Source: JABSOG01 sp041583135 (GTDB lineage: Bacteria; Pseudomonadota; Gammaproteobacteria; Enterobacterales; Alteromonadaceae). Taken from it: 48,320 nucleotides of DNA. A program made the translations under genes and the position numbers. The first letter of the stretch is position 1; each line of letters begins with the position of its first letter. Below the pieces are notes generated by a model that was not told where the DNA came from, did not search any database, and worked only from the letters and a program-made list of their open reading frames with translations. The stretch covers positions 1 to 48,320 of the forward strand of contig JBFHGJ010000040.1 in the NCBI GenBank assembly GCA_041583135.1, written 5' to 3'. Below are positions 15,905 to 24,303 of the stretch, in pieces.

Positions 15905-17194
15905 TTAACTGTGCACCAATTTTGCCAAGGCGTCGAAATACCCCGGAAAAGTCTTGTAGGTACACTTAGGATCGTTGATGGTAATCGGTGTATCGCCTAG
16001 CGCTACCAGTGAAAAACACATGGCGATACGGTGATCGTTATAGGTGTCAATTTCGGCAGTTTGCAGGGCCTGTGGCGGCGTGACTTCAATAAAGTCTTCA
16101 CCTTCGACCACCAAGGCGCCGACTTTTTTCAGCTCACAAGCCATCGCCGCCAAGCGGTCGGTCTCTTTGACCCGCCAGTTGTAAATATTGCGAATGGTCG
16201 TCGGCCCTTCGGCAAACAAGGCAACAATGGCAATGGTCATGGCCGCATCGGGAATGTGATTTAAATCAACGTCTACCCCTTTTAAGCTGCCGCGAGTCAC
16301 TTCGACATATTCATCGGCGATGGTGACCTTAGCGCCCATTTGTTCGAGCACTTCACTAAAGCGCACATCGCCTTGCACGCTGGTTTTGCCAATGCCGGTC
16401 ACTCTAACCGTACCACCTTTTATTGCCGCCGCCGCAGTAAAATAAGACGCGCTGGAAGCATCACCTTCAACCATAAAATCACCGGGACTTTGGTAGCTTT
16501 GGCCACCTTTAATGACAAACCGTTTGTAATTGTCATTGACTATATCAATGCCAAACTTGGCAATGATATCCAAGGTCAGGTGAATATAGGGCTTTGACAC
16601 CAAATCGCCAACCACTTCAACCTCGCTATCGCCATCAAGCAACGGCGCTATCATTAAAATGGCAGTTAAAAACTGACTGGAAATAGTCCCGTCAATACTG
16701 ACTTTACCGCCTTTGAGCGGCTTGCCTTTGATCAGCAAAGGCGGATAACCGGCACTTTCTTGATAGCCGATATCGGCATCCAGCTGAGCAAGAGCATCAA
16801 CCAAATGCAAAATCGGACGCTCTTTCATGCGTGGCTCGCCAGTCAACACAAACTCGCCTTCGCTGATAGCCAGCGCTGCGCACAAAGGCCGCATCGCCGT
16901 ACCGGCATTACCTAAAAACAATTCCAACACGCCTTTGTCAGCGCAGTTAAAAACGCCACCGTTGCCTTGTACCTTACAAACGGTTTTATCTTCACTTAGC
17001 TCATACTCAATACCAAGCTGCGCCAGCGCCTTTAACATGTAATCGACATCATCGCTATCGAGCAGATTTTTGACCACAGTCGTGCCTTTGGCCAAAGCCG
17101 CCAGCAACAAAGCACGGTTTGATAGGCTTTTGGAGCCGGGTAAGTTGACCTCGCCGGCTACCCCTTTAATGGGTGATAAGGTTAATTGTTCCAA
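15905..17194 (-). CDS. aroA: 3-phosphoshikimate 1-carboxyvinyltransferase (EPSP synthase)
   Basis: AroA joins PEP to shikimate-3-phosphate in aromatic amino-acid synthesis. The 429-residue protein has NLPGSKSLSNRALLLAA near its N-terminus, LGNAGTAMRPLCAAL and GEPRMKERPI in the PEP-binding region, and DHRIAMCFS and KTFPGYF near the end. The start is set at TTG 17194, giving MEQLTLSPIKGVAGEVNLPG, which aligns with E. coli MESLTLQPI. The first in-frame ATG, at 17248, lies inside serC, and its added residues do not resemble AroA. The gap to serC is four bases, so the two are probably coupled. Confidence 0.96.
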   Translation of the reverse strand: MEQLTLSPIKGVAGEVNLPGSKSLSNRALLLAALAKGTTVVKNLLDSDDVDYMLKALAQLGIEYELSEDKTVCKVQGNGGVFNCADKGVLELFLGNAGTAMRPLCAALAISEGEFVLTGEPRMKERPILHLVDALAQLDADIGYQESAGYPPLLIKGKPLKGGKVSIDGTISSQFLTAILMIAPLLDGDSEVEVVGDLVSKPYIHLTLDIIAKFGIDIVNDNYKRFVIKGGQSYQSPGDFMVEGDASSASYFTAAAAIKGGTVRVTGIGKTSVQGDVRFSEVLEQMGAKVTIADEYVEVTRGSLKGVDVDLNHIPDAAMTIAIVALFAEGPTTIRNIYNWRVKETDRLAAMACELKKVGALVVEGEDFIEVTPPQALQTAEIDTYNDHRIAMCFSLVALGDTPITINDPKCTYKTFPGYFDALAKLVHS

Positions 17195-17198
17195 TGCA

Positions 17199-18284
17199 TT
17201 AGCCCCGCTGTTTGGCAAATTTATCCATAAAGGCAACCAGTGCTTCAACTCCGGCTAGGGGCATGGCGTTATAAATGCTTGCCCGCATACCTCCGACACT
17301 ACGATGCCCTTTCAGCTCTAATAAGCCAGCTTCTTTAGCCTCAACCAAAAAGGCCTCGTTAGCACTTTCATCGGCCAAGGTAAAGGTCACGTTCATCATC
17401 GAGCGGTTGGCCTTATCGACACCGTTGCGATAAAAATCGCTGCCGTCGATATAGTCATATAGGGTTTTGGCTTTGAGCTGATTTTCTTTGGCAATGGCGC
17501 TTAGACCGCCTTTTTGTTTAAGCCACTGCAACACCAACCCGGCCAAATACCATGAATAGGTCGGCGGCGTGTTGTACATGCTGCCATGTTTGGCCGCTAG
17601 GGTGTAATCAAGAACGACAGGGGTATCTTTACGGGCTTTGCCAAGCAGGTCTTCACGGATGATCACTATGGTCAGGCCAGAAGGACCGACATTTTTTTGC
17701 GCCCCGGCGTAAATCACCCCAAACTTGCTGACATCAATCGGCTTAGACATAAAGTTTGACGACATGTCCGCCACCAGCGGCACATCGCCGGTATCGGGAA
17801 TATCATGGATCTCAATGCCGTCAACGGTTTCATTCGGGCAATAGTGCACGTAAGCACACTGAGGGTCAATTTGCCACTGACTAAAAGGCGTGACCTTCTC
17901 TAGACCATCTTCACGGCCATGACGGGCAATGATATCCACTTCGGCATACTTTTGCGCTTCGACAATCGCGGCATTGGACCAAATGCCAGAATCAACATAG
18001 GCCGCGCGACGCTTATCCCCCAGCAAATTGAGTGGTACTGCCGAAAACTGCCCACGACCACCACCGTGCATAAACAACACTTTATAGTTGTCGGGCACCG
18101 ACAACAACTCGCGCAAATCTTGCTCAGCCTGCTCAGCGATGGCAATAAATGCCTTAGAGCGGTGACTGATCTCCATTACCGAGCAGCCCATATTGTTGAA
18201 GTTTAAAAATTCCCCTTGGGCTTTTTCCATTACCGCCGTCGGCAACATCGCCGGACCGGCACAAAAATTATAAAGTCTGGTCAT
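17199..18284 (-). CDS. serC: phosphoserine aminotransferase
   Basis: SerC converts 3-phosphohydroxypyruvate to phosphoserine, and also serves pyridoxal-phosphate synthesis. The 361-residue protein has the family start YNFCAGPAMLP, the phosphate-binding FMHGGGRGQFSAVP, the PLP-lysine region YAGAQKNVGPSGLT, and a C-terminal LKGHRSVGGMRASIYNAM. It lies between gyrA and aroA as in many gammaproteobacteria and runs four bases ahead of the aroA start. An intrinsic terminator behind gyrA separates the two transcripts, so serC-aroA should have its own promoter in the 100-base gap. Confidence 0.97.
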   Translation of the reverse strand: MTRLYNFCAGPAMLPTAVMEKAQGEFLNFNNMGCSVMEISHRSKAFIAIAEQAEQDLRELLSVPDNYKVLFMHGGGRGQFSAVPLNLLGDKRRAAYVDSGIWSNAAIVEAQKYAEVDIIARHGREDGLEKVTPFSQWQIDPQCAYVHYCPNETVDGIEIHDIPDTGDVPLVADMSSNFMSKPIDVSKFGVIYAGAQKNVGPSGLTIVIIREDLLGKARKDTPVVLDYTLAAKHGSMYNTPPTYSWYLAGLVLQWLKQKGGLSAIAKENQLKAKTLYDYIDGSDFYRNGVDKANRSMMNVTFTLADESANEAFLVEAKEAGLLELKGHRSVGGMRASIYNAMPLAGVEALVAFMDKFAKQRG

Positions 18285-18312
18285 TACCTTTTTTGTCGCT
18301 TTTCGCGCCCCC

Positions 18313-18357
18313 CAAAAATAAAAAAAGGCAGAAATAAACTCAATCTACTTCTGCCTT
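18313..18357 (-). terminator. Rho-independent terminator of gyrA
   Basis: On the minus strand the stem AAGGCAGAA/TTCTGCCTT (18349-18357 with 18325-18333) is followed by TTTTTTTATTTTT, 28 bases after the gyrA stop. This is a textbook intrinsic terminator. Confidence 0.93.
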
Positions 18358-18384
18358 CGCTATCAACTCATCAACTACATTGTG

Positions 18385-21111
18385 TTATTCGTTGTCTGGT
18401 TGTTCGCCATCTGCTGGCGGTTCACCGTCGCTTTGCTCGGCAGCTTGTTCAGCGTTTGGCGCTTCGGCCTGTTCGCCCTCTTCACCTTCTTCCAGTTCGC
18501 TAAACTCAGGTTCTTCAATCTCATCGATGCGCTGTAAGCCCACCACATGTTCACCTTCTGCCGTGCGTATCAAAGTCACCCCTTGGGTGTTACGACCAAC
18601 CGACGACACGCCACTCACCTTGGTTCTGACTAAGGTGCCACGGTCAGAGATCATCATGATCTCGTCATTCTCCTCAACCTGTACGGCACCAACAACCTTA
18701 CCGTTACGCTCAGAGACCTTAATCGACACAACCCCTTGGGTACCACGACCTTTGGTCGGGTAGTCTTCTAAGATGGTGCGTTTACCATAGCCGTTTTCAG
18801 TTACCGTCAAAATAGCGCCGTCGGTCTTAGGAATAATCATCGACACAACCGCTTCGCTATCGGCTATCTTAATACCGCGAACACCAGTCGCGGTACGACC
18901 CATAGGTCTTACGCCACCGCGATACTCAGGCTCGCCGTTTTCGTCTAACACCGGGTTACCGTTTTCATCCAGCGCCAACTTGCCGCTTTCTTCAAAGCGC
19001 ACCACTTTACCGGCATCAGAGAACAACATGATCTGCTGTGAGCCGTCGGTAATATCGACCCCAATCAGCCTGTCGCCTTCTTTAAGGTTCACTGCGATAA
19101 TGCCGGCAGAACGCGGCTTAGAATATGCCTCAAGTGAGGTTTTCTTCACCGTACCGCGCGCGGTCGCCATGACGATATATTTGTCTTTATCAAACTCTTT
19201 AACCGGCAAAATGGCATTAATGCGCTCATTTTCTTCCAGCGGCAGGAGGTTGATGATAGGACGGCCTCTGGCTTGACGGCTGGCCAACGGCAATTGATAC
19301 ACTTTCAGCCAGTACATGCGGCCTCTATTAGAGAAGCACAAGATGGTGTCATGGGTATTGGCCACCAACAATCTTTCGATGAAGTCTTCATCTTTCATCT
19401 TCGTCGCGGCTTTACCTTTACCGCCACGGCGCTGGGCTTCATAATCGCTCAGCGGCTGATACTTAACGTAACCTTCGTGAGATAAGGTCACCACAACGTC
19501 TTCTTGCTCAATCAAATCTTCAAGCGAAATATCATGGCTGGCGGTGGTGATCTCGGTGCGACGCTCATCGCCATACTGTTCACGAATGATTTCAAATTCT
19601 TCGCGGATCACTTCCATCAATCGCGCAGGAGAGCTTAAGATCAGCATCAATTCAGCGATCAGCTCAAGCAAATCTTTGTATTCGTTGATGATCTTTTCGT
19701 GCTCAAGACCAGTCAGCTTGTGAAGACGCAAGTCCAAAATGGCTTGAGCCTGCACTTCGGTCAACCAATATTGACCATCACGAATACCGTATTGTGCCTC
19801 AAGCCACTCAGGGCGCGCGGCATCGCCACCGGCACGCTCAAGCATGGCGGCAACATCACCCAGCTCCCAACCACGTTCGCACAAGGCGACTTTGGCTTGT
19901 GCCGGGGTTGGTGAGGTTTTGATCAATTCAATGATAGGGTCGATATTGGCAAGGGCAATCGCCAACGCTTCTAGGATGTGGGCACGGTCGCGGGCTTTAC
20001 GCAAATCAAAAACGGTTCTGCGAGTCACCACTTCACGGCGGTGCAGTAAGAACGCTTCCAACAAGGCTTTTAAACCGAACAGACGCGGCTGGCCGTTTTC
20101 AAGGGCTACCACGTTGATGCCGAATACGGTTTGCATCTGAGTCAAGGCGTACAACTGATTGAGAATAACCTCACCCGAGTCGCCTCTGCGAATTTCAATG
20201 ACAATCCGCATACCGTCTTTATCAGACTCATCGCGCAGTGCGGTGATGCCTTCAATCTTCTTCTCTTTGACCAACTCAGCCATCTTTTCAATCAATTTGG
20301 CTTTGTTGACCTGATATGGGATCTCGTGAACGATAATGGTTTCTTTACCGCTTTTCTCATCGACTTCAACATCGGCCTTGGCACGCAGATAGATTTTGCC
20401 ACGGCCGGTGCGATAGGCTTGGTCGATACCGGCGCGACCGTTGATTTGGGCAGCGGTCGGGAAATCAGGACCTGGGATATGCACCATCAAATCTTCAAGC
20501 GAGATATCCGGGTCATCAACCAAAGCCAATAAACCGTTCATCACCTCGGTGAGGTTGTGCGGTGGAATATTGGTTGCCATACCAACAGCGATACCAGATG
20601 AACCGTTGACTAATAAAGCAGGGATTTTGGTCGGCAAGACCACAGGGATCATTTCGGTGCCGTCATAGTTCGGCGCGTAATCGACGGTTTCTTTTTCGAG
20701 ATCGGCCAAAAGCTCCTGAGAGATCTTGTCCATGCGGATCTCGGTATAACGCATAGCAGCTGCCGAGTCACCATCAACCGAACCGAAGTTACCTTGACCA
20801 TCGACCAGCATATAACGCATTGAGAAAGGCTGCGCCATACGCACGATGGTATCGTAAACGGCTGTGTCGCCGTGGGGATGGTACTTACCGATAACATCAC
20901 CAACGATACGAGCGGATTTCTTATAGGGTTTGTTCCAATCGTTACGCAATTCATTCATTGCAAACAATACCCGGCGGTGAACGGGTTTAAGACCATCGCG
21001 CACATCTGGCAAGGCACGACCAACGATAACGCTCATGGCATAATCGAGGTAGGAGTTTTTTAATTCGTCTTCAATATTGACCGGGACGATTTGCTTGGCC
21101 AAATCTGTCAT
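18385..21111 (-). CDS. gyrA: DNA gyrase subunit A
   Basis: GyrA carries the DNA-breaking tyrosine of gyrase. The 908-residue protein starts MTDLAKQIVPVNIEDELKNS at 21111. An in-frame ATG at 21180 would add 23 residues absent from GyrA. The winged-helix region includes the active-site Tyr in AAMRYTE, and the quinolone region reads HPHGDTAVYD with Thr83 and Asp87 in E. coli numbering. The GyrA box QRRGGKG is present near residue 560. The C-terminal beta-pinwheel ends in a long acidic tail (ELEEGEEGEQ and on). It lies divergent from ubiG and terminates before serC. Confidence 0.98.
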   Translation of the reverse strand: MTDLAKQIVPVNIEDELKNSYLDYAMSVIVGRALPDVRDGLKPVHRRVLFAMNELRNDWNKPYKKSARIVGDVIGKYHPHGDTAVYDTIVRMAQPFSMRYMLVDGQGNFGSVDGDSAAAMRYTEIRMDKISQELLADLEKETVDYAPNYDGTEMIPVVLPTKIPALLVNGSSGIAVGMATNIPPHNLTEVMNGLLALVDDPDISLEDLMVHIPGPDFPTAAQINGRAGIDQAYRTGRGKIYLRAKADVEVDEKSGKETIIVHEIPYQVNKAKLIEKMAELVKEKKIEGITALRDESDKDGMRIVIEIRRGDSGEVILNQLYALTQMQTVFGINVVALENGQPRLFGLKALLEAFLLHRREVVTRRTVFDLRKARDRAHILEALAIALANIDPIIELIKTSPTPAQAKVALCERGWELGDVAAMLERAGGDAARPEWLEAQYGIRDGQYWLTEVQAQAILDLRLHKLTGLEHEKIINEYKDLLELIAELMLILSSPARLMEVIREEFEIIREQYGDERRTEITTASHDISLEDLIEQEDVVVTLSHEGYVKYQPLSDYEAQRRGGKGKAATKMKDEDFIERLLVANTHDTILCFSNRGRMYWLKVYQLPLASRQARGRPIINLLPLEENERINAILPVKEFDKDKYIVMATARGTVKKTSLEAYSKPRSAGIIAVNLKEGDRLIGVDITDGSQQIMLFSDAGKVVRFEESGKLALDENGNPVLDENGEPEYRGGVRPMGRTATGVRGIKIADSEAVVSMIIPKTDGAILTVTENGYGKRTILEDYPTKGRGTQGVVSIKVSERNGKVVGAVQVEENDEIMMISDRGTLVRTKVSGVSSVGRNTQGVTLIRTAEGEHVVGLQRIDEIEEPEFSELEEGEEGEQAEAPNAEQAAEQSDGEPPADGEQPDNE

Positions 21112-21271
21112 AAGCAGTTTAATTCCATCGAGTGTTCTTGTGATAGAGGATTTTTGATTTTCGAAGCGGGATTTTAACACATAAATGCCGCCTTTGTAGA
21201 GCTTAAATAGCGAATTACCGACAAATCGTTAATTTCGTCAGTTTATCTGGTTTTATTCAAACCAAAGCTTA

Positions 21272-21277
21272 TATAAT
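21272..21277 (+). promoter_or_regulatory. likely -10 element of the ubiG promoter
   Basis: A perfect TATAAT at 21272-21277 lies 26 bases before the chosen ubiG ATG. The -35 is weak (TGGTTT/CTGGTT near 21247-21252). If this is the promoter, the upstream in-frame ATG at 21276 falls inside the -10 and cannot be the start codon. Confidence 0.5.
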
Positions 21278-21302
21278 GGCCGTCATATTTACTCAGACAG
21301 TT

Positions 21303-22028
21303 ATGATTAAGATGGCCTCGACCGAACAGCTCAATGTAGACCCGCAAGAGATCGACAAGTTTGAACAGCTCGCCTCAAGATGGTGGGATTTGTCAGGTGA
21401 ATTCAAGCCGCTACATGATCTAAACCCGCTCAGACTCGATTACATCAATGAAAATGCCCAAGGACTGCACGCCAAAGTGGTACTTGACGTCGGCTGTGGC
21501 GGCGGCATTTTAAGTGAAAGCATGGCGCGCAAAGGCGCCAACGTCAAAGGAATCGATTTGGGCCAAGAGCCGCTGGATGTCGCCAAACTTCACGCACTTG
21601 AAACCGGCATCAAGGTTGAGTACCAGAAAATCGCAGTCGAACAGCTCGCCGACGAACAGCCTGCGCATTTCGATGTCGTCACCTGTATGGAAATGCTTGA
21701 ACATGTGCCCGACCCCGAGTCTGTGGTTCAGGCGTGTAGCAAACTGGCTAAGCCCGGCGCGCCCGTATTTTTTTCAACGCTCAATAAAAGCCTTAAGTCT
21801 TATCTGTTTGCCATCATCGGCGCAGAAAAGCTGCTCAAGATGGTGCCCGAGGGAACTCATGACCATGGCAAGTTCATTAGGCCCTCACAGCTCATCGACT
21901 GGTGTGAGGCCCATGGCCTTAAGGTCAGAGGCATTACCGGACTGCATTACAACCCATTGACCGGACAATACCGCCTAGGCCAAGGCGTTGATGTTAACTA
22001 CATGATCCACTGCGAAAAGTTGGATTAA
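21303..22028 (+). CDS. ubiG: ubiquinone biosynthesis O-methyltransferase
   Basis: UbiG carries out both O-methylations of ubiquinone synthesis. The 241-residue protein has the family N-terminus VDPQEIDKFEQLASRWWD, GEFKPLHDLNPLRLDYI, the SAM motif VLDVGCGGGILSESMA, and EMLEHVPDP. The C-terminal part holds a UbiG-specific membrane-binding segment (SYLFAIIGAEKLLKMVPEGT). The start is 21303 or the ATG three codons later (21312); both precede the conserved core, and no clear Shine-Dalgarno decides. It is divergent from gyrA and 24 bases ahead of the HAD phosphatase gene. Confidence 0.95.
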   Translation: MIKMASTEQLNVDPQEIDKFEQLASRWWDLSGEFKPLHDLNPLRLDYINENAQGLHAKVVLDVGCGGGILSESMARKGANVKGIDLGQEPLDVAKLHALETGIKVEYQKIAVEQLADEQPAHFDVVTCMEMLEHVPDPESVVQACSKLAKPGAPVFFSTLNKSLKSYLFAIIGAEKLLKMVPEGTHDHGKFIRPSQLIDWCEAHGLKVRGITGLHYNPLTGQYRLGQGVDVNYMIHCEKLD

Positions 22029-22052
22029 CTCGTCAGCTCAAGGACACAGGCT

Positions 22053-22721
22053 ATGCACTATCGCGGTATCTTGTTCGACTTAGACGGCACCTTGTTAAAA
22101 ACCGCCGACGACCTTGGCGCGGCTTTAAATGCCGTGTTGCGCCACTACGATTTACCGCAGGTCGGTCAAGATGCCTATACCGAACAAGCATCCAACGGCG
22201 CCAAGGCGCTACTGGAGCTAGGTTTCGGCGAACAACTCAAAAACCATAATTTTGATAAGTTGAGAGGTCATTTTTTAGACTATTATCTTAATAATATTGC
22301 GAACCACACACAATATTATGACGAAGTAGCCGAAACTTTAACTTTTCTTAACCACCAAGACTTGCCTTGGGGAATTGTGACCAACAAGCCGGAAGATCTT
22401 ACCACCGCCTTACTGAGACATTTTCCACTGCTTGAGAACTGTCATGTGGTGGTTGGTGGCGATACCGTTGGGGTTGCCAAGCCCGACCCCAAACCGATGT
22501 ATTTCGCCCTTGATAAACTCGCCCTTCAACCACAACAGTGCCTTTATGTCGGCGACGCCAGACGCGACATTCAAGCCGGGCGCAATGCAGGCATGACAAC
22601 GGTCGCGGCGCGCTATGGTTATATTGGTCATGACGACGACATCGACAGCTGGCAAGCCGACTTTCAAATCAACCGCTTCGATGAGCTACTCAAACTGCTC
22701 AAGTTTGCCGCCACAAGCTGA
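22053..22721 (+). CDS. HAD-family phosphatase, Gph/MupP type
   Basis: The 222-residue protein has HAD motif I FDLDGTLLKT, motif II VTNKPE, a lysine in VAKPDPKP (motif III) and motif IV VGDARRDIQAG, with an alpha-helical cap after motif I. This fits phosphoglycolate phosphatase (Gph) and its close relative N-acetylmuramic acid 6-phosphate phosphatase (MupP). Downstream of ubiG, MupP is the known occupant in Pseudomonas, so either substrate (2-phosphoglycolate or MurNAc-6-P) is possible. A site AAGGA precedes the ATG by about 12 bases. It is probably co-transcribed with ubiG. Confidence 0.85.
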   Translation: MHYRGILFDLDGTLLKTADDLGAALNAVLRHYDLPQVGQDAYTEQASNGAKALLELGFGEQLKNHNFDKLRGHFLDYYLNNIANHTQYYDEVAETLTFLNHQDLPWGIVTNKPEDLTTALLRHFPLLENCHVVVGGDTVGVAKPDPKPMYFALDKLALQPQQCLYVGDARRDIQAGRNAGMTTVAARYGYIGHDDDIDSWQADFQINRFDELLKLLKFAATS

Positions 22722-22786
22722 TTCGACAAATCACATTCTGCTTCTATACTGGATAGTCAACACAGGTGAATTTAGCGTGTAAGACT

Positions 22787-23149
22787 ATGACAACCATCAT
22801 GATCGTTGACGATTCAGCCTCTTTGCGGGCAGTGCTTGGCGAGCTATTGTCATGTTCGGGATACCATGTATTGAGCGCCGTTCATGGCCAAGAGGCCCTT
22901 GCCAAAGCCGCCACCGAACAAGTCGATTTGGTGCTTTGTGACGTCAATATGCCAGTCATGGGCGGTATCGAATTTGTCTCGCAGTTTATTGCTAATGAAC
23001 GGCACGCTCAGGTACCGGTGATCATGTTGACCACCGAAGCCGATTCGGCACTAAAAACCGCCGCCAAACAAGCCGGTGCCAAAGGCTGGGTGATCAAGCC
23101 TTACAACGACGACCAATTACTCAAAACCATCGACACATTATTGAGCTGA
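22787..23149 (+). CDS. stand-alone response-regulator receiver protein (CheY-like)
   Basis: The 120-residue protein is a single receiver domain. Asp8 and Asp9 form the acidic pocket, Asp52 is the phosphorylation site (CDVNMPVMGG), Thr82/Thr83 is the switch and Lys104 (IKPYNDD) the conserved lysine. There is no output domain. A GTG at 22766 would add seven residues; the ATG at 22787, giving MTTIMIVDDS, fits receiver starts better, though its ribosome site is weak. It follows the phosphatase gene by 65 bases. Such proteins pass phosphate to motors or other kinases, and no kinase is adjacent; the partner is unknown. Confidence 0.88.
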   Translation: MTTIMIVDDSASLRAVLGELLSCSGYHVLSAVHGQEALAKAATEQVDLVLCDVNMPVMGGIEFVSQFIANERHAQVPVIMLTTEADSALKTAAKQAGAKGWVIKPYNDDQLLKTIDTLLS

Positions 23150-23180
23150 TTAAGGCGATTTTACACAGTCGATAGAATAA

Positions 23181-23194
23181 TTGATCTAAATCAA
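23181..23194. promoter_or_regulatory. FNR box upstream of uspE
   Basis: TTGATCTAAATCAA is a perfect match to the FNR consensus TTGAT-N4-ATCAA. Its centre lies about 87 bases before the uspE start, with room for a class II promoter whose start would fall near 23229. Oxygen-limited activation of uspE is inferred. Confidence 0.85.
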
Positions 23195-23274
23195 ATGTCA
23201 CTAACGCTATTTAACGCCTAATAGGCTAAACTCAGTTATAAAATCAATTACATAACTGCCTAACGGAGATAAGC

Positions 23275-24207
23275 ATGAACCCGCTAAATCGCATTCTCGT
23301 CGTGGTAGACCCCAATGACAGTGCACAACGCGCACTGTCTAGAGCCGTAGTATTGGCAAGGGCTACCGGAGCCAAATTGACCGCCTTTTTGTCTATCTAT
23401 GACTTTTCTTATGAAATGACGACCATGTTGTCGATTCAAGAACGTGACGCTATGCGAAAAGCCGTGGTTGAACACAGACAAATGTGGTTACAAGACCTGC
23501 TCAACGACAAGTTTGCCAAAGACGCCGACATCGACATCAATGTGATGTGGCACAACAGACCCTTTGAGGCGATTATCGAAACCGCCATCGACGGGAAGTA
23601 CGACCTGATTGTTAAAGGCACCCACCAACACGACAGTTTAAAATCGATTATCTTTACCCCCACCGATTGGCACTTGCTGCGTAAAAGTCCTTGCCCTGTA
23701 CTGTTGGTCAAAGACATGGAGTGGGCGAAAAACGGCAAGATCCTGACGGCTGTACACACTGGCTCAGATGCCGATCACCATATTTCACTCAATGCCAAGC
23801 TCATCGACCAAGCCAAAGAGCTTGCCGGTTTGATTGACGCTGAAGTTCACTTGGTCAACTCCTACCCTGGCACTCCGGTCAATATCGCCATTGAAATCCC
23901 CGAGTTTGACCCAAATGAATACAATAGTGTGGTCAAAGAGCATCATCAAAAAGCCTGCTCTGTGCTGGCAGAGAAATGTGGTATCGACCCTGAGCACGTG
24001 CATATCGCCGAGGGCCTACCTGAGGATGTGATCCCGGAAGTCTCACAGCAGATTGGCGCCGAGCTATTGGTTATCGGCACCATTGGCCGCACCGGCTTTT
24101 CTGCGGCCATTATTGGCAATACCGCAGAGCATGTTATCGACCAGATCAACTGTGATATTTTGGCGGTAAAACCTGAGGGTTATGTCAGCCCGCTAGAAGA
24201 GCAGTAA
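23275..24207 (+). CDS. uspE: universal stress protein UspE
   Basis: The 310-residue protein is a tandem of two Usp domains. The first starts NRILVVVDPNDSAQRAL and runs to CPVLLVKDM. The second starts GKILTAVHTGSDADH and ends with the nucleotide-binding pattern GTIGRTGFSAAIIGNTAEHVID (G-x2-G-x9 before GN). The tandem form and a length near 315 residues fit UspE, a cytoplasmic stress protein often found near fnr. GGAG lies seven bases before the ATG. A perfect FNR box upstream and the nearby fnr gene fit expression under low oxygen. An intrinsic terminator follows. Confidence 0.93.
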   Translation: MNPLNRILVVVDPNDSAQRALSRAVVLARATGAKLTAFLSIYDFSYEMTTMLSIQERDAMRKAVVEHRQMWLQDLLNDKFAKDADIDINVMWHNRPFEAIIETAIDGKYDLIVKGTHQHDSLKSIIFTPTDWHLLRKSPCPVLLVKDMEWAKNGKILTAVHTGSDADHHISLNAKLIDQAKELAGLIDAEVHLVNSYPGTPVNIAIEIPEFDPNEYNSVVKEHHQKACSVLAEKCGIDPEHVHIAEGLPEDVIPEVSQQIGAELLVIGTIGRTGFSAAIIGNTAEHVIDQINCDILAVKPEGYVSPLEEQ

Positions 24208-24240
24208 CATAAACTTCGGTATGCATCGAGCAAACAACAC

Positions 24241-24273
24241 AAAGGCGCAGGTTTAATCTGCGCCTTTGTTTTT
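24241..24273 (+). terminator. Rho-independent terminator of uspE
   Basis: Stem AAAGGCGCAG / CTGCGCCTTT (10 bp, 7-base loop) followed by GTTTTTT, 33 bases after the uspE stop. It may also slow minus-strand transcription from the convergent transporter gene. Confidence 0.92.
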
Positions 24274-24303
24274 TGAGGCTTTTTTTTGACAAACAGACAG
24301 TTG

